Numbered from the stretch's first letter, positions 25,455 through 34,633 are shown. The stretch is DNA of 64,000 nt from Streptomyces sp. NRRL F-6676 (GCF_000725625.1 NZ_JOHS01000003.1:1-64000), one strand, 5' to 3'. A program made the numbers and translations. Notes: generated by a model not told the origin, from the sequence alone.

Positions 25455-25466
25455 CTACGCGCGTAG
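25455..25466. promoter_or_regulatory. Putative operator CTACGCGCGTAG upstream of purine nucleoside phosphorylase
   Basis: Identical 12-bp perfect palindrome to 14949-14960 before deoC. Its distance to the start codon (25 bp) places it over the likely transcription start. Flanking bases differ between the two sites, which argues for selection on the core. Confidence 0.65.
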
Positions 25467-25536
25467 ATGACGGAGGTCGCGGGAGCGCGATCGTTGCCGT
25501 GTCGTTTCCGACGGGTTTCCGGCGGCTGCTGTCCCG

Positions 25537-26163
25537 TCAGGCCGACGGCCAGTTGAGCAGGGCCGTGTCGGCGACCTGCCGGAGATCGTCGCGGGTGGCA
25601 CCGCTCGCCGCCTGGACGGCGATGCCGTTCGCGACGGTCATGACGTAGCGGGCGAGGACGACGGGGTCGGCGTCCGGGGGCAGGTCGCCCTCGTCGACCG
25701 CCCGCCGGAACCGGTCGCGCAGCCGCTCGGTGCCCTCGTTGCGCCAGTCGGCGAGGGCGTCCCGGGCCGGCCGCCCCCCGCTGCCGGCGGCCAGGGACGC
25801 CTGGACGCCGAGGCATCCGGCGGGGCAGCCGGGCTGGGTGGTGGCGCGGACGGCGCCGTCGAGGAACGCGGCGGCCACCTGCCGGGCGGTCGGTTCCGCC
25901 AGGGCCCGCACCCCGTACGAGGCGGGGCCCTCGCCGTAGCGCTCCAGGGCCTTGAGGAACAGGGCCTCCTTGTTGCCGAAGGCCGCGTACATGCTGGTGC
26001 GGGTGATGCCCATGGCGCGGGTCAGCTCGGTGAGGCCGGCGCCCTCGTAGCCCTGTTCCCAGAAGACCCGCATGGCGCGTTCGAGCGCCTCGTCGGCGTC
26101 GAAGCCCCGCGGCCGGCCGATCGGTGCCTTCTGCCGCGCCTCCGGCTGCTCCCTCTTCTCCAT
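25537..26163 (-). CDS. TetR-family transcriptional regulator
   Basis: A 208-residue TetR regulator. The N-terminal helix-turn-helix is clear ([20 protein letters not shown], then [20 protein letters not shown]). The ligand domain contains [14 protein letters not shown] with a Cys pair, the pattern of the TetR group that often sits beside oxidoreductases. It is divergent from an SDR gene with several overlapping ACCGATCGGT-type palindromes between them, so it probably represses both. Confidence 0.93.
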   Translation of the reverse strand: MEKREQPEARQKAPIGRPRGFDADEALERAMRVFWEQGYEGAGLTELTRAMGITRTSMYAAFGNKEALFLKALERYGEGPASYGVRALAEPTARQVAAAFLDGAVRATTQPGCPAGCLGVQASLAAGSGGRPARDALADWRNEGTERLRDRFRRAVDEGDLPPDADPVVLARYVMTVANGIAVQAASGATRDDLRQVADTALLNWPSA

Positions 26164-26185
26164 GGACGCAATCCTACCTCTTCTG

Positions 26186-26247
26186 TACCGATCGGTTCAG
26201 AGGTGCTACGGTCTCCCTCGGGATCGATCGGTATCGATCGGTACCGA
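26186..26247. promoter_or_regulatory. Operator cluster between the TetR and SDR genes
   Basis: ACCGATCGGT (26187-26196) is a perfect palindrome. About 27 bp further, 26222-26247 carries overlapping GATCGATCGGTAT, TATCGATCGGTA (26232-26243) and TCGGTACCGA (26238-26247) elements. The GATCGGTA half-site recurs at least three times. Binding by the divergent TetR protein at both clusters is likely. Confidence 0.7.
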
Positions 26248-26275
26248 AATTCTTCCTGGCTGGGAGGCCACTGAC

Positions 26276-27025
26276 ATGGGACAGCTTGAGGGCAGGACGG
26301 CCGTGGTCACGGGCGGCGGCACGGGGATCGGCCTCGCCAGCGCCGTACGGCTGGCGGCCGAGGGGGCGCACGTGTTCGTCACCGGGCGGCGCAAGACGGA
26401 ACTGGACGCGGCCGTGGAGACCATCGGCCCCGACCGGGCCACCGCCGTGCCGGGGGACATCGCGAACCCGGCCGACCTGGACCGGCTCTACGACGCCGTC
26501 CGCGCGCGGGGCCGGGGACTGGACGTCGTGTTCGCCAACGCGGCGACCGCCCAGCTGGTGCCGCTGGGGGAGATCACCGAGGAGGACTACGACCACGTCT
26601 TCGGGGTGAACGTGCGTGGCACGCTGTTCACCGTCCAGAAGGCGGTGCCGCTGCTGAACGACGGCGCCTCGGTGATCCTGAACGCGTCCACCGCCGCGGA
26701 CAACGGGCAGGAGACGTTCAGTCTGTACGCGGCGTCCAAGGCGGCGGTGCGGTCGTTCGCGCGGACGTGGGGGAACACGTTGAAGGACCGGGGGATCCGG
26801 GTCAACGCGATCTCGCCCGGGCCGATCGACACACCGGGGATCACGGCGCTGTTCGGCGAGGAGCGGGCGGCCGAGGTGCGGGCCCACCTCGCGACGACCG
26901 CGGCGGCCGGGCGCATGGGGCGGCCGGAGGAGGTCGCGTCGGTGGTGGCGTTCCTCGCGTCCGACGAGAGCAGCTTCATGCTCGGCGCGAACGTGTACGT
27001 GGACGGCGGCGAGAACCAGATCTGA
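26276..27025 (+). CDS. Short-chain dehydrogenase/reductase
   Basis: A classical SDR of 249 residues. Cofactor motif TGGGTGIG near the N-terminus with an RR pair (VTGRRKTELD) that favours NADP, NAATAQL in place of NNAG, the catalytic Ser in ILNASTAADNG, and YAASK with the catalytic Tyr and Lys. The C-terminus has SPGPIDTPG and GANVYVDGGENQI. The ATG at 26276 was chosen as the classical SDR N-terminus. It is divergent from the TetR gene that likely controls it. The substrate is unknown; such TetR-linked SDRs often deal with quinones or aldehydes. Confidence 0.93.
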   Translation: MGQLEGRTAVVTGGGTGIGLASAVRLAAEGAHVFVTGRRKTELDAAVETIGPDRATAVPGDIANPADLDRLYDAVRARGRGLDVVFANAATAQLVPLGEITEEDYDHVFGVNVRGTLFTVQKAVPLLNDGASVILNASTAADNGQETFSLYAASKAAVRSFARTWGNTLKDRGIRVNAISPGPIDTPGITALFGEERAAEVRAHLATTAAAGRMGRPEEVASVVAFLASDESSFMLGANVYVDGGENQI

Positions 27026-27029
27026 CCGC

Positions 27030-27190
27030 GGGGGCTTTCCTCGCCCCCGCCGCCCCTACCCTTCCCGTCCCCGGGGGCTCCGCCCCCGGACCCCCCAAAA
27101 GATTGCGCCCACGCGGCGGAGCCGCAGATCGACACAGCCCCGCGCCCCTTTCAGGGGCGCGGGGAACTGCGCGACACGCCACGAACCCAC
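27030..27190. repeat. Copy of the composite dispersed intergenic repeat
   Basis: Block A (GCCCCTACCCTTCCCGTCCC, then the GGGGGCTCCGCCCCC hairpin) is followed by block B (GCGGCGGAGCCGCAGATCGA, then the CCCGCGCCCCT stem and GGGAACTGCGCGAC). This fills the gap between two convergent genes and includes the terminator hairpin at 27138-27164. Confidence 0.75.
27138..27164. terminator. 12-bp stem hairpin inside the dispersed repeat
   Basis: Arms 27138-27149 (CCCCGCGCCCCT) and 27153-27164 (AGGGGCGCGGGG) are perfectly complementary around a 3-base TTC loop. It lies between convergent genes, so it is a probable bidirectional terminator. Confidence 0.75.
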
Positions 27191-27235
27191 CCGCACCCGC
27201 CGAACAACAGCAGACCCCGAGCTATCAGGCGCCCC

Positions 27236-27673
27236 TCAGCACGGGCGCTTGCGCAGCTCCATCACGTAGTCGTGCGGCGCGCCCGCCGACTCCGCCGCGT
27301 CGGCGAGCTCACCGAGGTAGCGGGCGGACGGCAGTCCGCCTTCGTACGCGTCGAGGACGTACGCCCACGCGGACTCCTCCCCCTCCAGCGTGTGCACCCG
27401 CACCTTCAGGCGGCGGTATATGTCCATGCCGACGCCCTCCCACCCGTCCAGCGCCTCCTCGTCCATCGGGGCGATGTCGTACAGCGCGACGAACACCTGG
27501 GAGCCGGGCGCCTCCACGATCGTCGCGAGCGCGCCCTCCCAGCTCATCTGCTCGCCGCCGAACGTCAGCCGCCAGTCGTTCAGCCAGCCCGTGGCGCGCA
27601 GCGGCGAGTGCGGGGCGCGGCGGGTCATCAGCCGCGCGTCGAGGTTGCCGGCGTACGCGGCGTAGAGCGACAT
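27236..27673 (-). CDS. Gamma-glutamylcyclotransferase-like protein
   Basis: A 145-residue protein of the gamma-glutamylcyclotransferase/AIG2-like fold. The N-terminus MSLYAAYAGNLDARLMTRRA has the YxxYGSNL-type substrate loop (here YAAYAGNL), followed by GWLNDWRLTFGG, EGALATIVEAPGSQVFVALY and the acidic DEEALDGWEGVG region that holds the catalytic Glu in family members. The true substrate is not known for streptomycete versions. The ATG (27673) was chosen over longer in-frame starts because it gives the conserved N-terminus. It is divergent from the LpdA-like flavoprotein gene. Confidence 0.87.
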   Translation of the reverse strand: MSLYAAYAGNLDARLMTRRAPHSPLRATGWLNDWRLTFGGEQMSWEGALATIVEAPGSQVFVALYDIAPMDEEALDGWEGVGMDIYRRLKVRVHTLEGEESAWAYVLDAYEGGLPSARYLGELADAAESAGAPHDYVMELRKRPC

Positions 27674-27800
27674 GAGCGCAGCGTACGGCAGTCCCGCGCG
27701 CCCCACCCGGGCGGCGCCCGGGGCGCCGTACCCGCGCGGACCCCGACCGGACGCGCCTGCCGTCGGCCCCGGCGGGAAGCATCTTGAAGCGTGCGGGACA

Positions 27801-29249
27801 ATGGGGTACGTGACTCGGATCGTGATCATTGGCGGCGGACCCGGCGGATACGAAGCGGCGCTGGTGGCCGCGCAGCTCGGCGCGGAGGTGACCGTCGTCG
27901 ACTGCGACGGCCTGGGCGGCGCGTCGGTGCTGACCGACTGCGTGCCCTCGAAGACCCTCATCGCGACCGCCGAGGTGATGACCACCTTCGACTCCTCCTA
28001 CGAGGAGCTCGGCATCATCGTCGCCGACGACACCCCGCCGCTTGAGCAGGCCGCCCGGGTGGTCGGCGTCGACCTGGGCAAGGTCAACCGACGGGTCAAG
28101 CGGCTCGCGCTCGCCCAGTCGCACGACATCACCGCCTCCGTGACCCGGGCCGGCGCCCGGGTGGTGCGCGGGCGCGGCCGGCTGGAGGGCATGCAGGCCG
28201 TCGACGGCTCGCGCACGGTCGTCGTACGGGCCGCCGACGGCAGCGAGGAGCGGCTCACCGCCGACGCCGTGCTCATCGCCACCGGCGGTCACCCGCGCGA
28301 GCTGCCCGACGCGCAGCCCGACGGCGAGCGCATCCTGAACTGGACCCAGGTCTACGACCTCGACGAGCTGCCCGAGGAACTCATCGTGGTCGGCTCCGGC
28401 GTCACGGGCGCCGAGTTCGCCGGCGCCTACCAGGCGCTCGGCTCCAAGGTCACCCTCGTCTCCTCGCGCGACCGGGTGCTGCCCGGCGAGGACCCGGACG
28501 CCGCCGCCGTGCTGGAGGACGTCTTCCGGCGTCGTGGCATGAACGTCATGGCCCGCTCCCGCGCCGAGTCCGTCAAGCGGGTCGGCGACCGCGTCGAGGT
28601 CACGCTCGCCGACGGCCGGGTCATCACCGGCTCGCACTGTCTGATGGCGGTCGGCGCCATCCCGAACAGCGCGGGCATGGGCCTGGAGGAGGCGGGCGTC
28701 CAGCTGCGCGACTCCGGGCACATCCGTACCGACCGCGTCTCGCGCACGACGGCACCGGGTGTGTACGCGGCCGGCGACGTCACCGGCGTCTTCGCGCTCG
28801 CCTCGGTGGCGGCGATGCAGGGCCGCATCGCGATGTACCACTTCCTCGGCGACGCCGTGGCCCCGCTGAACCTCAAGACCGTCTCGGCCAACGTCTTCAC
28901 CGACCCCGAGATCGCCACGGTCGGCTACTCGCAGGCCGACGTCGACGCGGGCAAGATCGACGCCCGCGTCGTCAAGCTGCCGCTGCTGCGCAACCCGCGC
29001 GCCAAGATGCAGGGCATCCGGGACGGCTTCGTCAAGATCTTCTGCCGCCCGGGCACCGAGATCGTGGTCGGCGGTGTGGTCGTCGCACCGCGCGCCTCGG
29101 AACTGATCCACCCCATCTCGATCGCGGTCGACAACAACCTGACGGTCGAACAGATCGCGAACGCGTTCACGGTGTACCCGTCCCTGTCGGGTTCGATCGC
29201 CGAGGTCGCCCGCCAGCTCCACACCCGCAAGGCGACGGGCGGGGCGTGA
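27801..29249 (+). CDS. LpdA-like NAD(P)H-quinone reductase flavoprotein
   Basis: A 482-residue two-dinucleotide-binding flavoprotein. FAD motif IVIIGGGPGGYEAALVA at the start, NAD(P) motif IVVGSGVTGAEFAG mid-protein, GVYAAGDVTG for FAD, and a C-terminal dimerisation domain. In place of the CxxxxC redox disulfide of lipoamide dehydrogenases it has GGASVLTDCVPSK, so the first Cys is Ser and no disulfide can form. This is the pattern of Mycobacterium tuberculosis LpdA (Rv3303c), an NAD(P)H quinone reductase, so that activity is the best guess. A GTG three codons in (27810) is an alternative start. Confidence 0.9.
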   Translation: MGYVTRIVIIGGGPGGYEAALVAAQLGAEVTVVDCDGLGGASVLTDCVPSKTLIATAEVMTTFDSSYEELGIIVADDTPPLEQAARVVGVDLGKVNRRVKRLALAQSHDITASVTRAGARVVRGRGRLEGMQAVDGSRTVVVRAADGSEERLTADAVLIATGGHPRELPDAQPDGERILNWTQVYDLDELPEELIVVGSGVTGAEFAGAYQALGSKVTLVSSRDRVLPGEDPDAAAVLEDVFRRRGMNVMARSRAESVKRVGDRVEVTLADGRVITGSHCLMAVGAIPNSAGMGLEEAGVQLRDSGHIRTDRVSRTTAPGVYAAGDVTGVFALASVAAMQGRIAMYHFLGDAVAPLNLKTVSANVFTDPEIATVGYSQADVDAGKIDARVVKLPLLRNPRAKMQGIRDGFVKIFCRPGTEIVVGGVVVAPRASELIHPISIAVDNNLTVEQIANAFTVYPSLSGSIAEVARQLHTRKATGGA

Positions 29250-29451
29250 GGGCGGACCGTCGGGAACCGGGTCGTCGCGGGGCCCGGCGGCCGAAAGCGG
29301 AGGCCGTGGTGACGGGCTGTCGTCGGCCGTCCGACGGGGTGTGTGACGGCCGGGAGCCCGTATACCACTTGTGACCCCCCTGTGCGAACAACTTCTGTTA
29401 TTCGGCGCAAACTGCTGAAAGCAGGCGGTCGTTGGGGTTACTGTCAGTTTC

Positions 29452-30408
29452 GTGTTCGCTGCAGAACGTCGCCAATTGATCCTCGAAATGGTGCGCGCGA
29501 ACGGGGCCGTGTCGCTCCGTGAGCTCGCCCGCGTCGTCCAGACCTCCGAAGTGACCGTACGGCGGGACGTGCGCGCACTGGAGGCAGAAGGACTCCTCGA
29601 CCGCCGGCACGGCGGTGCGGTACTGCCGGGCGGGTTCACGCGGGAGTCCGGCTTTCCGCAGAAATCCCATCTCGCGACCGCCGAGAAGACGGCCATCGCC
29701 GATCTCGCCGCGAGCCTCGTCGAAGAGGGCGAGGCGATCGTGGTCGGTGCGGGCACCACCACGCAGGAACTGGCCCGCCGGCTGGCCCGGGTGCCGGGGC
29801 TGACGGTCGTCACCAACTCCCTGCTGGTGGCGCAGGCCCTCGCCCACGCCAACCGGGTGGAGGTCGTGATGACCGGCGGCACCCTGCGCGGCTCCAACTA
29901 CGCGCTGGTCGGGTCGGGGGCGGAGCAGTCCCTCCAGGGGCTGCGGGTCTCCCGGGCCTTCGTCTCCGGTGCCGGTCTCACCGCCGAGCGGGGGCTCTCG
30001 ACGTCCAACATGCTCTCCGCGTCGGTCGACCGGGCGCTGGTGCAGGCGGCGGCGGAGGTGGTCGTTCTCGCGGACCACACGAAGCTGGGCACGGACACGA
30101 TGTTCCAGACCGTGCCGACGGATCTCATCACCCGGCTCGTCACCGACGAGCCGCCCGCGCACGACGACCGTGCGGGCGGGGAGTTGCAGGCGCTGGCCGA
30201 CCAGGGTGTGCAGATCGCGGTGGCCGGGGCGGGGGGAGGGGAGACGGGGCCGGGGCCGGCCGGGGGCCGGCAGGCGCGCCGTGACGTCGGCCTGCCGGGG
30301 CCGAGACGGCAGGGCCCGGGGGCGCCGCAGCTCCGCAGCGCCCCGGTCCTCGGCGACCCCCCGGGCGGCGACCGCCCGGCCCGAGTAGCCGACCTCCGCC
30401 GCCGCTGA
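29452..30408 (+). CDS. DeoR/GlpR-family transcriptional regulator
   Basis: A 318-residue DeoR-family repressor with a GTG start. N-terminal winged helix RRQLILEMVRANGAVSLREL, then TSEVTVRRDVRALEAEGLLD, followed by the DeoR sensor fold with VGAGTTTQELARRL, VVTNSLLVAQAL and ADHTKLG. After about residue 245 the sequence becomes a low-complexity Gly/Pro/Arg tail that is longer than the usual 250-260-residue family length. Sugar phosphates are common effectors in this family. Whether it controls the nearby nucleoside genes is not shown; no CTACGCGCGTAG site lies in front of it. Confidence 0.9.
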   Translation: MFAAERRQLILEMVRANGAVSLRELARVVQTSEVTVRRDVRALEAEGLLDRRHGGAVLPGGFTRESGFPQKSHLATAEKTAIADLAASLVEEGEAIVVGAGTTTQELARRLARVPGLTVVTNSLLVAQALAHANRVEVVMTGGTLRGSNYALVGSGAEQSLQGLRVSRAFVSGAGLTAERGLSTSNMLSASVDRALVQAAAEVVVLADHTKLGTDTMFQTVPTDLITRLVTDEPPAHDDRAGGELQALADQGVQIAVAGAGGGETGPGPAGGRQARRDVGLPGPRRQGPGAPQLRSAPVLGDPPGGDRPARVADLRRR

Positions 30409-30919
30409 CCAGCCTGCGGCTCGCTTTGGGGGGGGTGGGGTGCGGGGGGTGAGTTCTCGGCTGCGGGTGCGCTGTGGTTGTTCGCGCAGTTCCCCGCGCC
30501 CCTTGTAGGCGGGGGCGGGCCGTGGGTTTTCGGCTGCGGGTGCGTTGTGGTTGGTTGCGCAGTTCCCCGCGCCCCTGAGAGACGGGGGGCGTGCCTGGGG
30601 TCTCGTGTGCGGGTGCGCTGTGGTTGTTCGCGCAGTTCCCCGCGCCCCTTGTAGGTGGGGGTGAGCCGTGGGTTTTCGGCTGCGGGTGCGTTGTGGTTGG
30701 TTGCGCCCGCGTGGCGGAGTCGCAGGTTGATGCAGCGCTGGGCGAATCACCTGGGGGTGCAGGGGGCGGAGCCCCCGCTGGGGTGGTGGGGCTGAGCCCC
30801 GCGTTTCATCCCACCCCACCCCACCCCTCAGGGGTCGAAGGGGCGGAGCCCCTGGGGGGTGGGACGGGTAGGGGCGGCGGGGGCGAGGGAAAACGCCCCG
30901 CCACCCCCGGAGGGAACCG
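30409..30919. repeat. Multi-copy dispersed repeat region between convergent genes
   Basis: This 0.5 kb gap has no gene. It holds three copies of the core GCGCAGTTCCCCGCGCCCCT (near 30484, 30557 and 30630), each within a longer unit starting CTGCGGGTGCGCTGTGGTTG, plus the GCGTGGCGGAGTCGCAGG element near 30710. Block A in reverse orientation follows (GGGGCGGAGCCCC, GGGACGGGTAGGGGCGGCGG; about 30835-30905). It is the largest cluster of the repeat family in this window and probably serves as a terminator region for the DeoR and accA genes. Confidence 0.8.
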
Positions 30920-32692
30920 TCAGTCCTTGATCTCGCAGATCGGGGCGCCGGAGGTCACCGAGGCGCCCACCTCCGCGCCGAGCCCCTTCACCGTGCCCGC
31001 CTTGTGGGCATTGATCGGCTGCTCCATCTTCATGGCCTCCAGGACGACGATCAGATCGCCCTCCTTGACCTCCTGGCCCTCTTCCACCGCGATCTTGACG
31101 ATCGTCCCCTGCATGGGAGAGGCCAGCGTGTCGCCGGAGGCGACGGGACCCGACTTCTTCGCGGCCCGCCGCTTCGGCTTCGCGCCCGCCGCCAGCCCCG
31201 TCCGCGCCAGCGACATCCCCAGCGACGCCGGCAACGACACCTCCAGCCGCTTGCCGCCGACCTCGACGACCACCGTCTCGCGGCCCGACTCCTCGTCACC
31301 CTCCGCATCGGCGACCGCGGAGAACGGCTTGATCTCGTTGACGAACTCCGTCTCGATCCACCGGGTGTGCACGGTGAACGGCTCGGCGGACCCGGTCAGC
31401 TCCGGCCCGAAGGCGGGGTCGCGGACCACCGCGCGGTGGAAGGGGATGGCGGTGGCCATGCCCTCCACCTGGAACTCGTCCAGCGCCCGCGCCGCCCGCT
31501 GTAGCGCCTCCGCCCGCGTACGCCCCGTCACGATCAGCTTCGCCAGCAGCGAGTCCCACGCCGGACCGATGACCGATCCGGCCTCGACACCCGCGTCCAG
31601 CCGGACACCCGGCCCCGACGGCGGGTCGAACCGCGTCACGGTCCCCGGCGCGGGCAGGAAGCCCCGGCCCGGGTCCTCGCCGTTGATGCGGAACTCGAAG
31701 GAGTGCCCGCGCAGCGGCGGGTCGTCGTAGCCGAGCTTCTCGCCGTCGGCGATGCGGAACATCTCGCGCACGAGGTCGATCCCGGAGACCTCCTCGGTCA
31801 CCGGGTGCTCGACCTGGAGCCGCGTGTTGACCTCCAGGAAGGAGATCGTGCCGTCCGCCCCGACGAGGAACTCCACGGTGCCGGCGCCGACGTACCCGGC
31901 CTCCTTCAGGATGGCCTTGGACGCCGAGTACAGCTGGTCCATCTGCTCCTTGGACAGGTACGGCGCCGGGGCCTCCTCCACCAGCTTCTGGTGCCGGCGC
32001 TGCAACGAGCAGTCACGCGTGGAGACGACGACCACGTTGCCGTGGGAGTCGGCCAGGCACTGCGTCTCCACGTGCCGCGGCTTGTCCAGGTAGCGCTCGA
32101 CGAAGCACTCGCCGCGCCCGAACGCGGCCACGGCCTCGCGCACCGCCGAGTCGTACAGCTCGGGCACCTCGTCCAGCGTGCGGGCCACCTTCAGACCGCG
32201 CCCGCCGCCGCCGAACGCGGCCTTGATCGCGATGGGCAGGCCGTGCTCCTCGGCGAAGGCCACGACCTCCTCCGCGCCGGAGACCGGGTCGGGGGTGCCG
32301 GCCACCAGCGGGGCGCCGGCGCGCTGCGCGATGTGCCGGGCGGCGACCTTGTCGCCGAGGTCGCGGATGGCGTGCGGGGGCGGACCGATCCAGATCAGGC
32401 CCGCGTCCAGGACCGCCTGGGCGAACTCCGCGTTCTCGGAGAGGAAGCCGTACCCGGGGTGGACGGCGTCCGCGCCGGAGTCCGCGGCGGCCTGGAGCAC
32501 CTTGGCGATGTCCAGGTAGCTGGTGGCCGGGGTGTCCCCGCCCAGGGCGAACGCCTCGTCGGCGACGCGCACGTGCACCGCGTCCCGGTCCGGTTCCGCG
32601 TAGACCGCCACGCTCGCGATGCCGGCGTCGCGGCAGGCCCGGGCGACACGGACAGCGATTTCGCCACGGTTGGCGATCAACACCTTGCGCAC
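30920..32692 (-). CDS. accA: Acyl-CoA carboxylase alpha subunit (biotin carboxylase and carrier)
   Basis: Carboxylates its own biotin with bicarbonate and ATP for the acetyl/propionyl-CoA carboxylase complexes that make malonyl- and methylmalonyl-CoA. At 590 residues it matches S. coelicolor AccA1/AccA2. Seen: [19 protein letters not shown], the ATP-grasp glycine loop [26 protein letters not shown], and the C-terminal biotin domain with the biotinyl Lys in [10 protein letters not shown]. The GTG at 32692 gives the canonical N-terminus. Its beta partner pccB and epsilon subunit lie 1.7 kb away, and birA, needed for its biotinylation, is next to pccB. Confidence 0.96.
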   Translation of the reverse strand: MRKVLIANRGEIAVRVARACRDAGIASVAVYAEPDRDAVHVRVADEAFALGGDTPATSYLDIAKVLQAAADSGADAVHPGYGFLSENAEFAQAVLDAGLIWIGPPPHAIRDLGDKVAARHIAQRAGAPLVAGTPDPVSGAEEVVAFAEEHGLPIAIKAAFGGGGRGLKVARTLDEVPELYDSAVREAVAAFGRGECFVERYLDKPRHVETQCLADSHGNVVVVSTRDCSLQRRHQKLVEEAPAPYLSKEQMDQLYSASKAILKEAGYVGAGTVEFLVGADGTISFLEVNTRLQVEHPVTEEVSGIDLVREMFRIADGEKLGYDDPPLRGHSFEFRINGEDPGRGFLPAPGTVTRFDPPSGPGVRLDAGVEAGSVIGPAWDSLLAKLIVTGRTRAEALQRAARALDEFQVEGMATAIPFHRAVVRDPAFGPELTGSAEPFTVHTRWIETEFVNEIKPFSAVADAEGDEESGRETVVVEVGGKRLEVSLPASLGMSLARTGLAAGAKPKRRAAKKSGPVASGDTLASPMQGTIVKIAVEEGQEVKEGDLIVVLEAMKMEQPINAHKAGTVKGLGAEVGASVTSGAPICEIKD

Positions 32693-33026
32693 GATGGCTC
32701 CCTCTCCTTGAAACAAGCCGAGTTTAGGGACTGCCGACACGACGTTTCGACCCGTGCCCATTGGTGAGCTTGCCCACACGGAGCGTGAGTCGGGGCTCAC
32801 TCGACCGGCGAAACCCCTTGTCGCACCGGAGTGCGCGGGGGCCCTCCCGGAAACCCTAGCCCTCCGGTGTGGTCGAGGTCTCTGTGCGGCCGTGCTGCGG
32901 CCGGTCGTGTTTCTTTGTGGAGTCCCTACTAATGGCCCAATGATTCTTTGCCCCTGCCGCACCCCTTGTCCCAGCGTTTACCCGTGAGTAGCGTGCCCGA
33001 TGTCCGGCAGGTACTGGCGGTAACGC
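32693..33026. other. Divergent promoter region, accA and membrane-protein genes
   Basis: No gene is supported in these 334 bp. The middle part is less GC-rich than its surroundings (TTTCTTTGTGGAGTCCCTAC around 32910-32930 and AATGGCCCAATGATTCTTTG around 32932-32951), so promoters for accA (minus) and the membrane protein (plus) probably lie here. I could not fix -10/-35 boxes with confidence. Confidence 0.5.
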
Positions 33027-33560
33027 GTGGGAAGGCGGGGGTGGGGCGGAGTGCTGCGCAGACCGGTGGCGCTGGTGACGGCGGTCGTGCTCTTCTGCGA
33101 GGCGGTGGGCATCGCGCTGCTCAACTGGACCCTGGGCACGCTCGTGGACCACCAGCACATGTCCCTCGCCGGCCTCGACCCGGACAAGATGTCCGCCTCG
33201 TCGAAGATCGGCGGCCTGGTCTTCGGCCTCTACTTCGTGCTCTGCGGCATCGCCGCGCTGGCGGTCTGCGTGCGCAACCGCCCGTCCGCCGGGCTCGGCC
33301 GGATACTGCTGATCAGCGCGGCGGTGGTGCACGCGGTGCTGGGCGCGTTCGCGGTGGGACTGATCGGGTGGCGGGCGTTCGCCTCCATGATGGTCGTGTT
33401 CGCGCTGATCGTGCTCACGCTGATGACGTACGACCGGGCGCAGGAGGAGCCGCGTCCCGCGGCGACGGACGCCCCGGGACCCCCGGAGCCCCCGGCGGGA
33501 CCGCCCGCCGACCCCGGGCCCGTCAGCGCTCCTGGGCCGGGGGCGCCCACAACTCCGTGA
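33027..33560 (+). CDS. Four-helix integral membrane protein
   Basis: A 177-residue membrane protein with four hydrophobic segments (about 13-35, 63-82, 91-109 and 115-135) and a Pro-rich cytoplasmic or exposed tail ([15 protein letters not shown]). No catalytic motif is seen; it is a conserved streptomycete protein of unknown function. The GTG at 33027 is a weak choice; an in-frame GTG at 33051 ([12 protein letters not shown]) is an alternative. Its 3' end overlaps the convergent maf gene by 38 bp. Confidence 0.78.
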   Translation: MGRRGWGGVLRRPVALVTAVVLFCEAVGIALLNWTLGTLVDHQHMSLAGLDPDKMSASSKIGGLVFGLYFVLCGIAALAVCVRNRPSAGLGRILLISAAVVHAVLGAFAVGLIGWRAFASMMVVFALIVLTLMTYDRAQEEPRPAATDAPGPPEPPAGPPADPGPVSAPGPGAPTTP

Positions 33561-34152
33561 TGCTCACGCCCAGTTCCGCCAGCAGCCGGCGGAGCAGCGG
33601 CAGGCTGAGCCCGATGACGTTGCCGTGGTCGCCCTCGATGCCGTCGATGAACGGCGCCGAGCGGCCGTCCAGCGTGAACGCGCCCGCCACGTGCAGCGGT
33701 TCCCCGGAGGCGACGTAGGCGGCGATCTCGTCGTCCGTCGGCTCCCCGAAACGGACCACGGTGGCCGCGGTCGCCGAGACGTGCCGTCCGGTCGCGGTGT
33801 CCCACACGCAGTGGCCCGTCTGAAGCGTGCCGGCCCGGCCGCGCATCGCCTTCCAGCGGGCCGTGGCCTCCTCGGCGTCGGCGGGCTTGCCGAGCGCCCG
33901 CCCGTCCAGGTCCAGCACCGAGTCGCAGCCGACCACCAGCGCGCCGTGCACGTCCGGGCGGGCCGCCACGACGGACGCCTTCGCCTCGGCGAGGGCGAGC
34001 GCCAGCTCGGCGGGGGTGGGGGCGGTGAAGGGGTCCTCGTCCACCCCGCTGACGACGACCTCCGGGGCGAGCCCCGCCTGGCGCAGCAGGCCGAGGCGGG
34101 CGGGGGACTGGGAGGCGAGCACGAGGCGGCGGGGCGGCGACTGATCGGTCAT
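33523..34152 (-). CDS. maf: Maf-type nucleotide pyrophosphatase
   Basis: A 209-residue Maf protein, which hydrolyses non-canonical or modified nucleoside triphosphates and in some species restrains septation. Family features: [18 protein letters not shown] at the start, [18 protein letters not shown] in the middle and [18 protein letters not shown] at the end. The ATG at 34152 gives the standard N-terminus. It is the last gene of the minus-strand set pccB, pccE, small membrane protein, maf, an order kept in streptomycetes. Confidence 0.95.
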   Translation of the reverse strand: MTDQSPPRRLVLASQSPARLGLLRQAGLAPEVVVSGVDEDPFTAPTPAELALALAEAKASVVAARPDVHGALVVGCDSVLDLDGRALGKPADAEEATARWKAMRGRAGTLQTGHCVWDTATGRHVSATAATVVRFGEPTDDEIAAYVASGEPLHVAGAFTLDGRSAPFIDGIEGDHGNVIGLSLPLLRRLLAELGVSITELWAPPAQER

Positions 34153-34201
34153 GCGGGCCAGGGTATTGCGCCCCGCCCGCCGCGTGCGCGGCCGGCCGTG
34201 C

Positions 34202-34330
34202 CTACAGGATGCCCAGCACCAGCATGGCCAGCACCATGGCCAGGGCCAGGACGACGCCGAGGCGGCGCAGCATGGCCTGCGCGCCGCGCAGTTCCTCGGG
34301 CGGCTCGTTCTCGGGGTCGGACCACAGCAT
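34202..34330 (-). CDS. 42-residue membrane protein between pccE and maf
   Basis: A very short gene: ATG at 34330, TAG at 34202-34204. The product begins [20 protein letters not shown], then [20 protein letters not shown] with one clear hydrophobic helix at the C-terminus. There is no in-frame ATG, GTG or TTG upstream before a stop, so the start is fixed if the gene is real. Supported by the clean soluble-then-membrane layout, strand and position inside the pccB-pccE-maf run. The ribosome site is weak (GAAG). The function is unknown; a link to the carboxylase membrane context is only speculation. Confidence 0.6.
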   Translation of the reverse strand: MLWSDPENEPPEELRGAQAMLRRLGVVLALAMVLAMLVLGIL

Positions 34331-34423
34331 GTCTTCGAGGGTGCGACCGGCCGGTCGGTCGGCGCCTGAGTACGGGTACTCAACTTCCCGGGCGGCAGCG
34401 CCGGCCGCCCGGGAAGCGGGGCG

Positions 34424-34633
34424 TCAGCCCGGCCAGTACGTACGGCTCCAGGCCGTCGGGCCCGGCTGCGGCAGGCGCTGCGCCGCGAGGCGGGACGGGT
34501 CGGACCAGGAGGCGCGCGGGGCGGGCGCGGCGGGCGGCTCGGCGCCGGCCGCGGCGGCGCGGGCGCGGACCACCGCGAGGGCGGCGGCGAGCTCCTCGGG
34601 GGTGGGGTTGCCCCGTACGACTTTGATCGTCAC
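34424..34633 (-). CDS. pccE: Acyl-CoA carboxylase epsilon subunit
   Basis: A 69-residue epsilon subunit of the actinobacterial acyl-CoA carboxylases. The family signature [18 protein letters not shown] follows the GTG start, then an Ala-rich helix and a C-terminal WSDPSRL and [10 protein letters not shown]. In S. coelicolor the epsilon subunit raises activity of the alpha-beta complex by bridging the subunits. It lies 32 bp after pccB on the same strand and should be co-transcribed. Confidence 0.9.
   Translation of the reverse strand: MTIKVVRGNPTPEELAAALAVVRARAAAAGAEPPAAPAPRASWSDPSRLAAQRLPQPGPTAWSRTYWPG

Noticed and set aside
27101..27190. Possible tRNA-like or attachment site in the repeat-rich gap
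   Set aside because: The hairpins lack tRNA arm spacing and the TTCRA loop; the same sequence recurs in other gaps, so it is a repeat copy.
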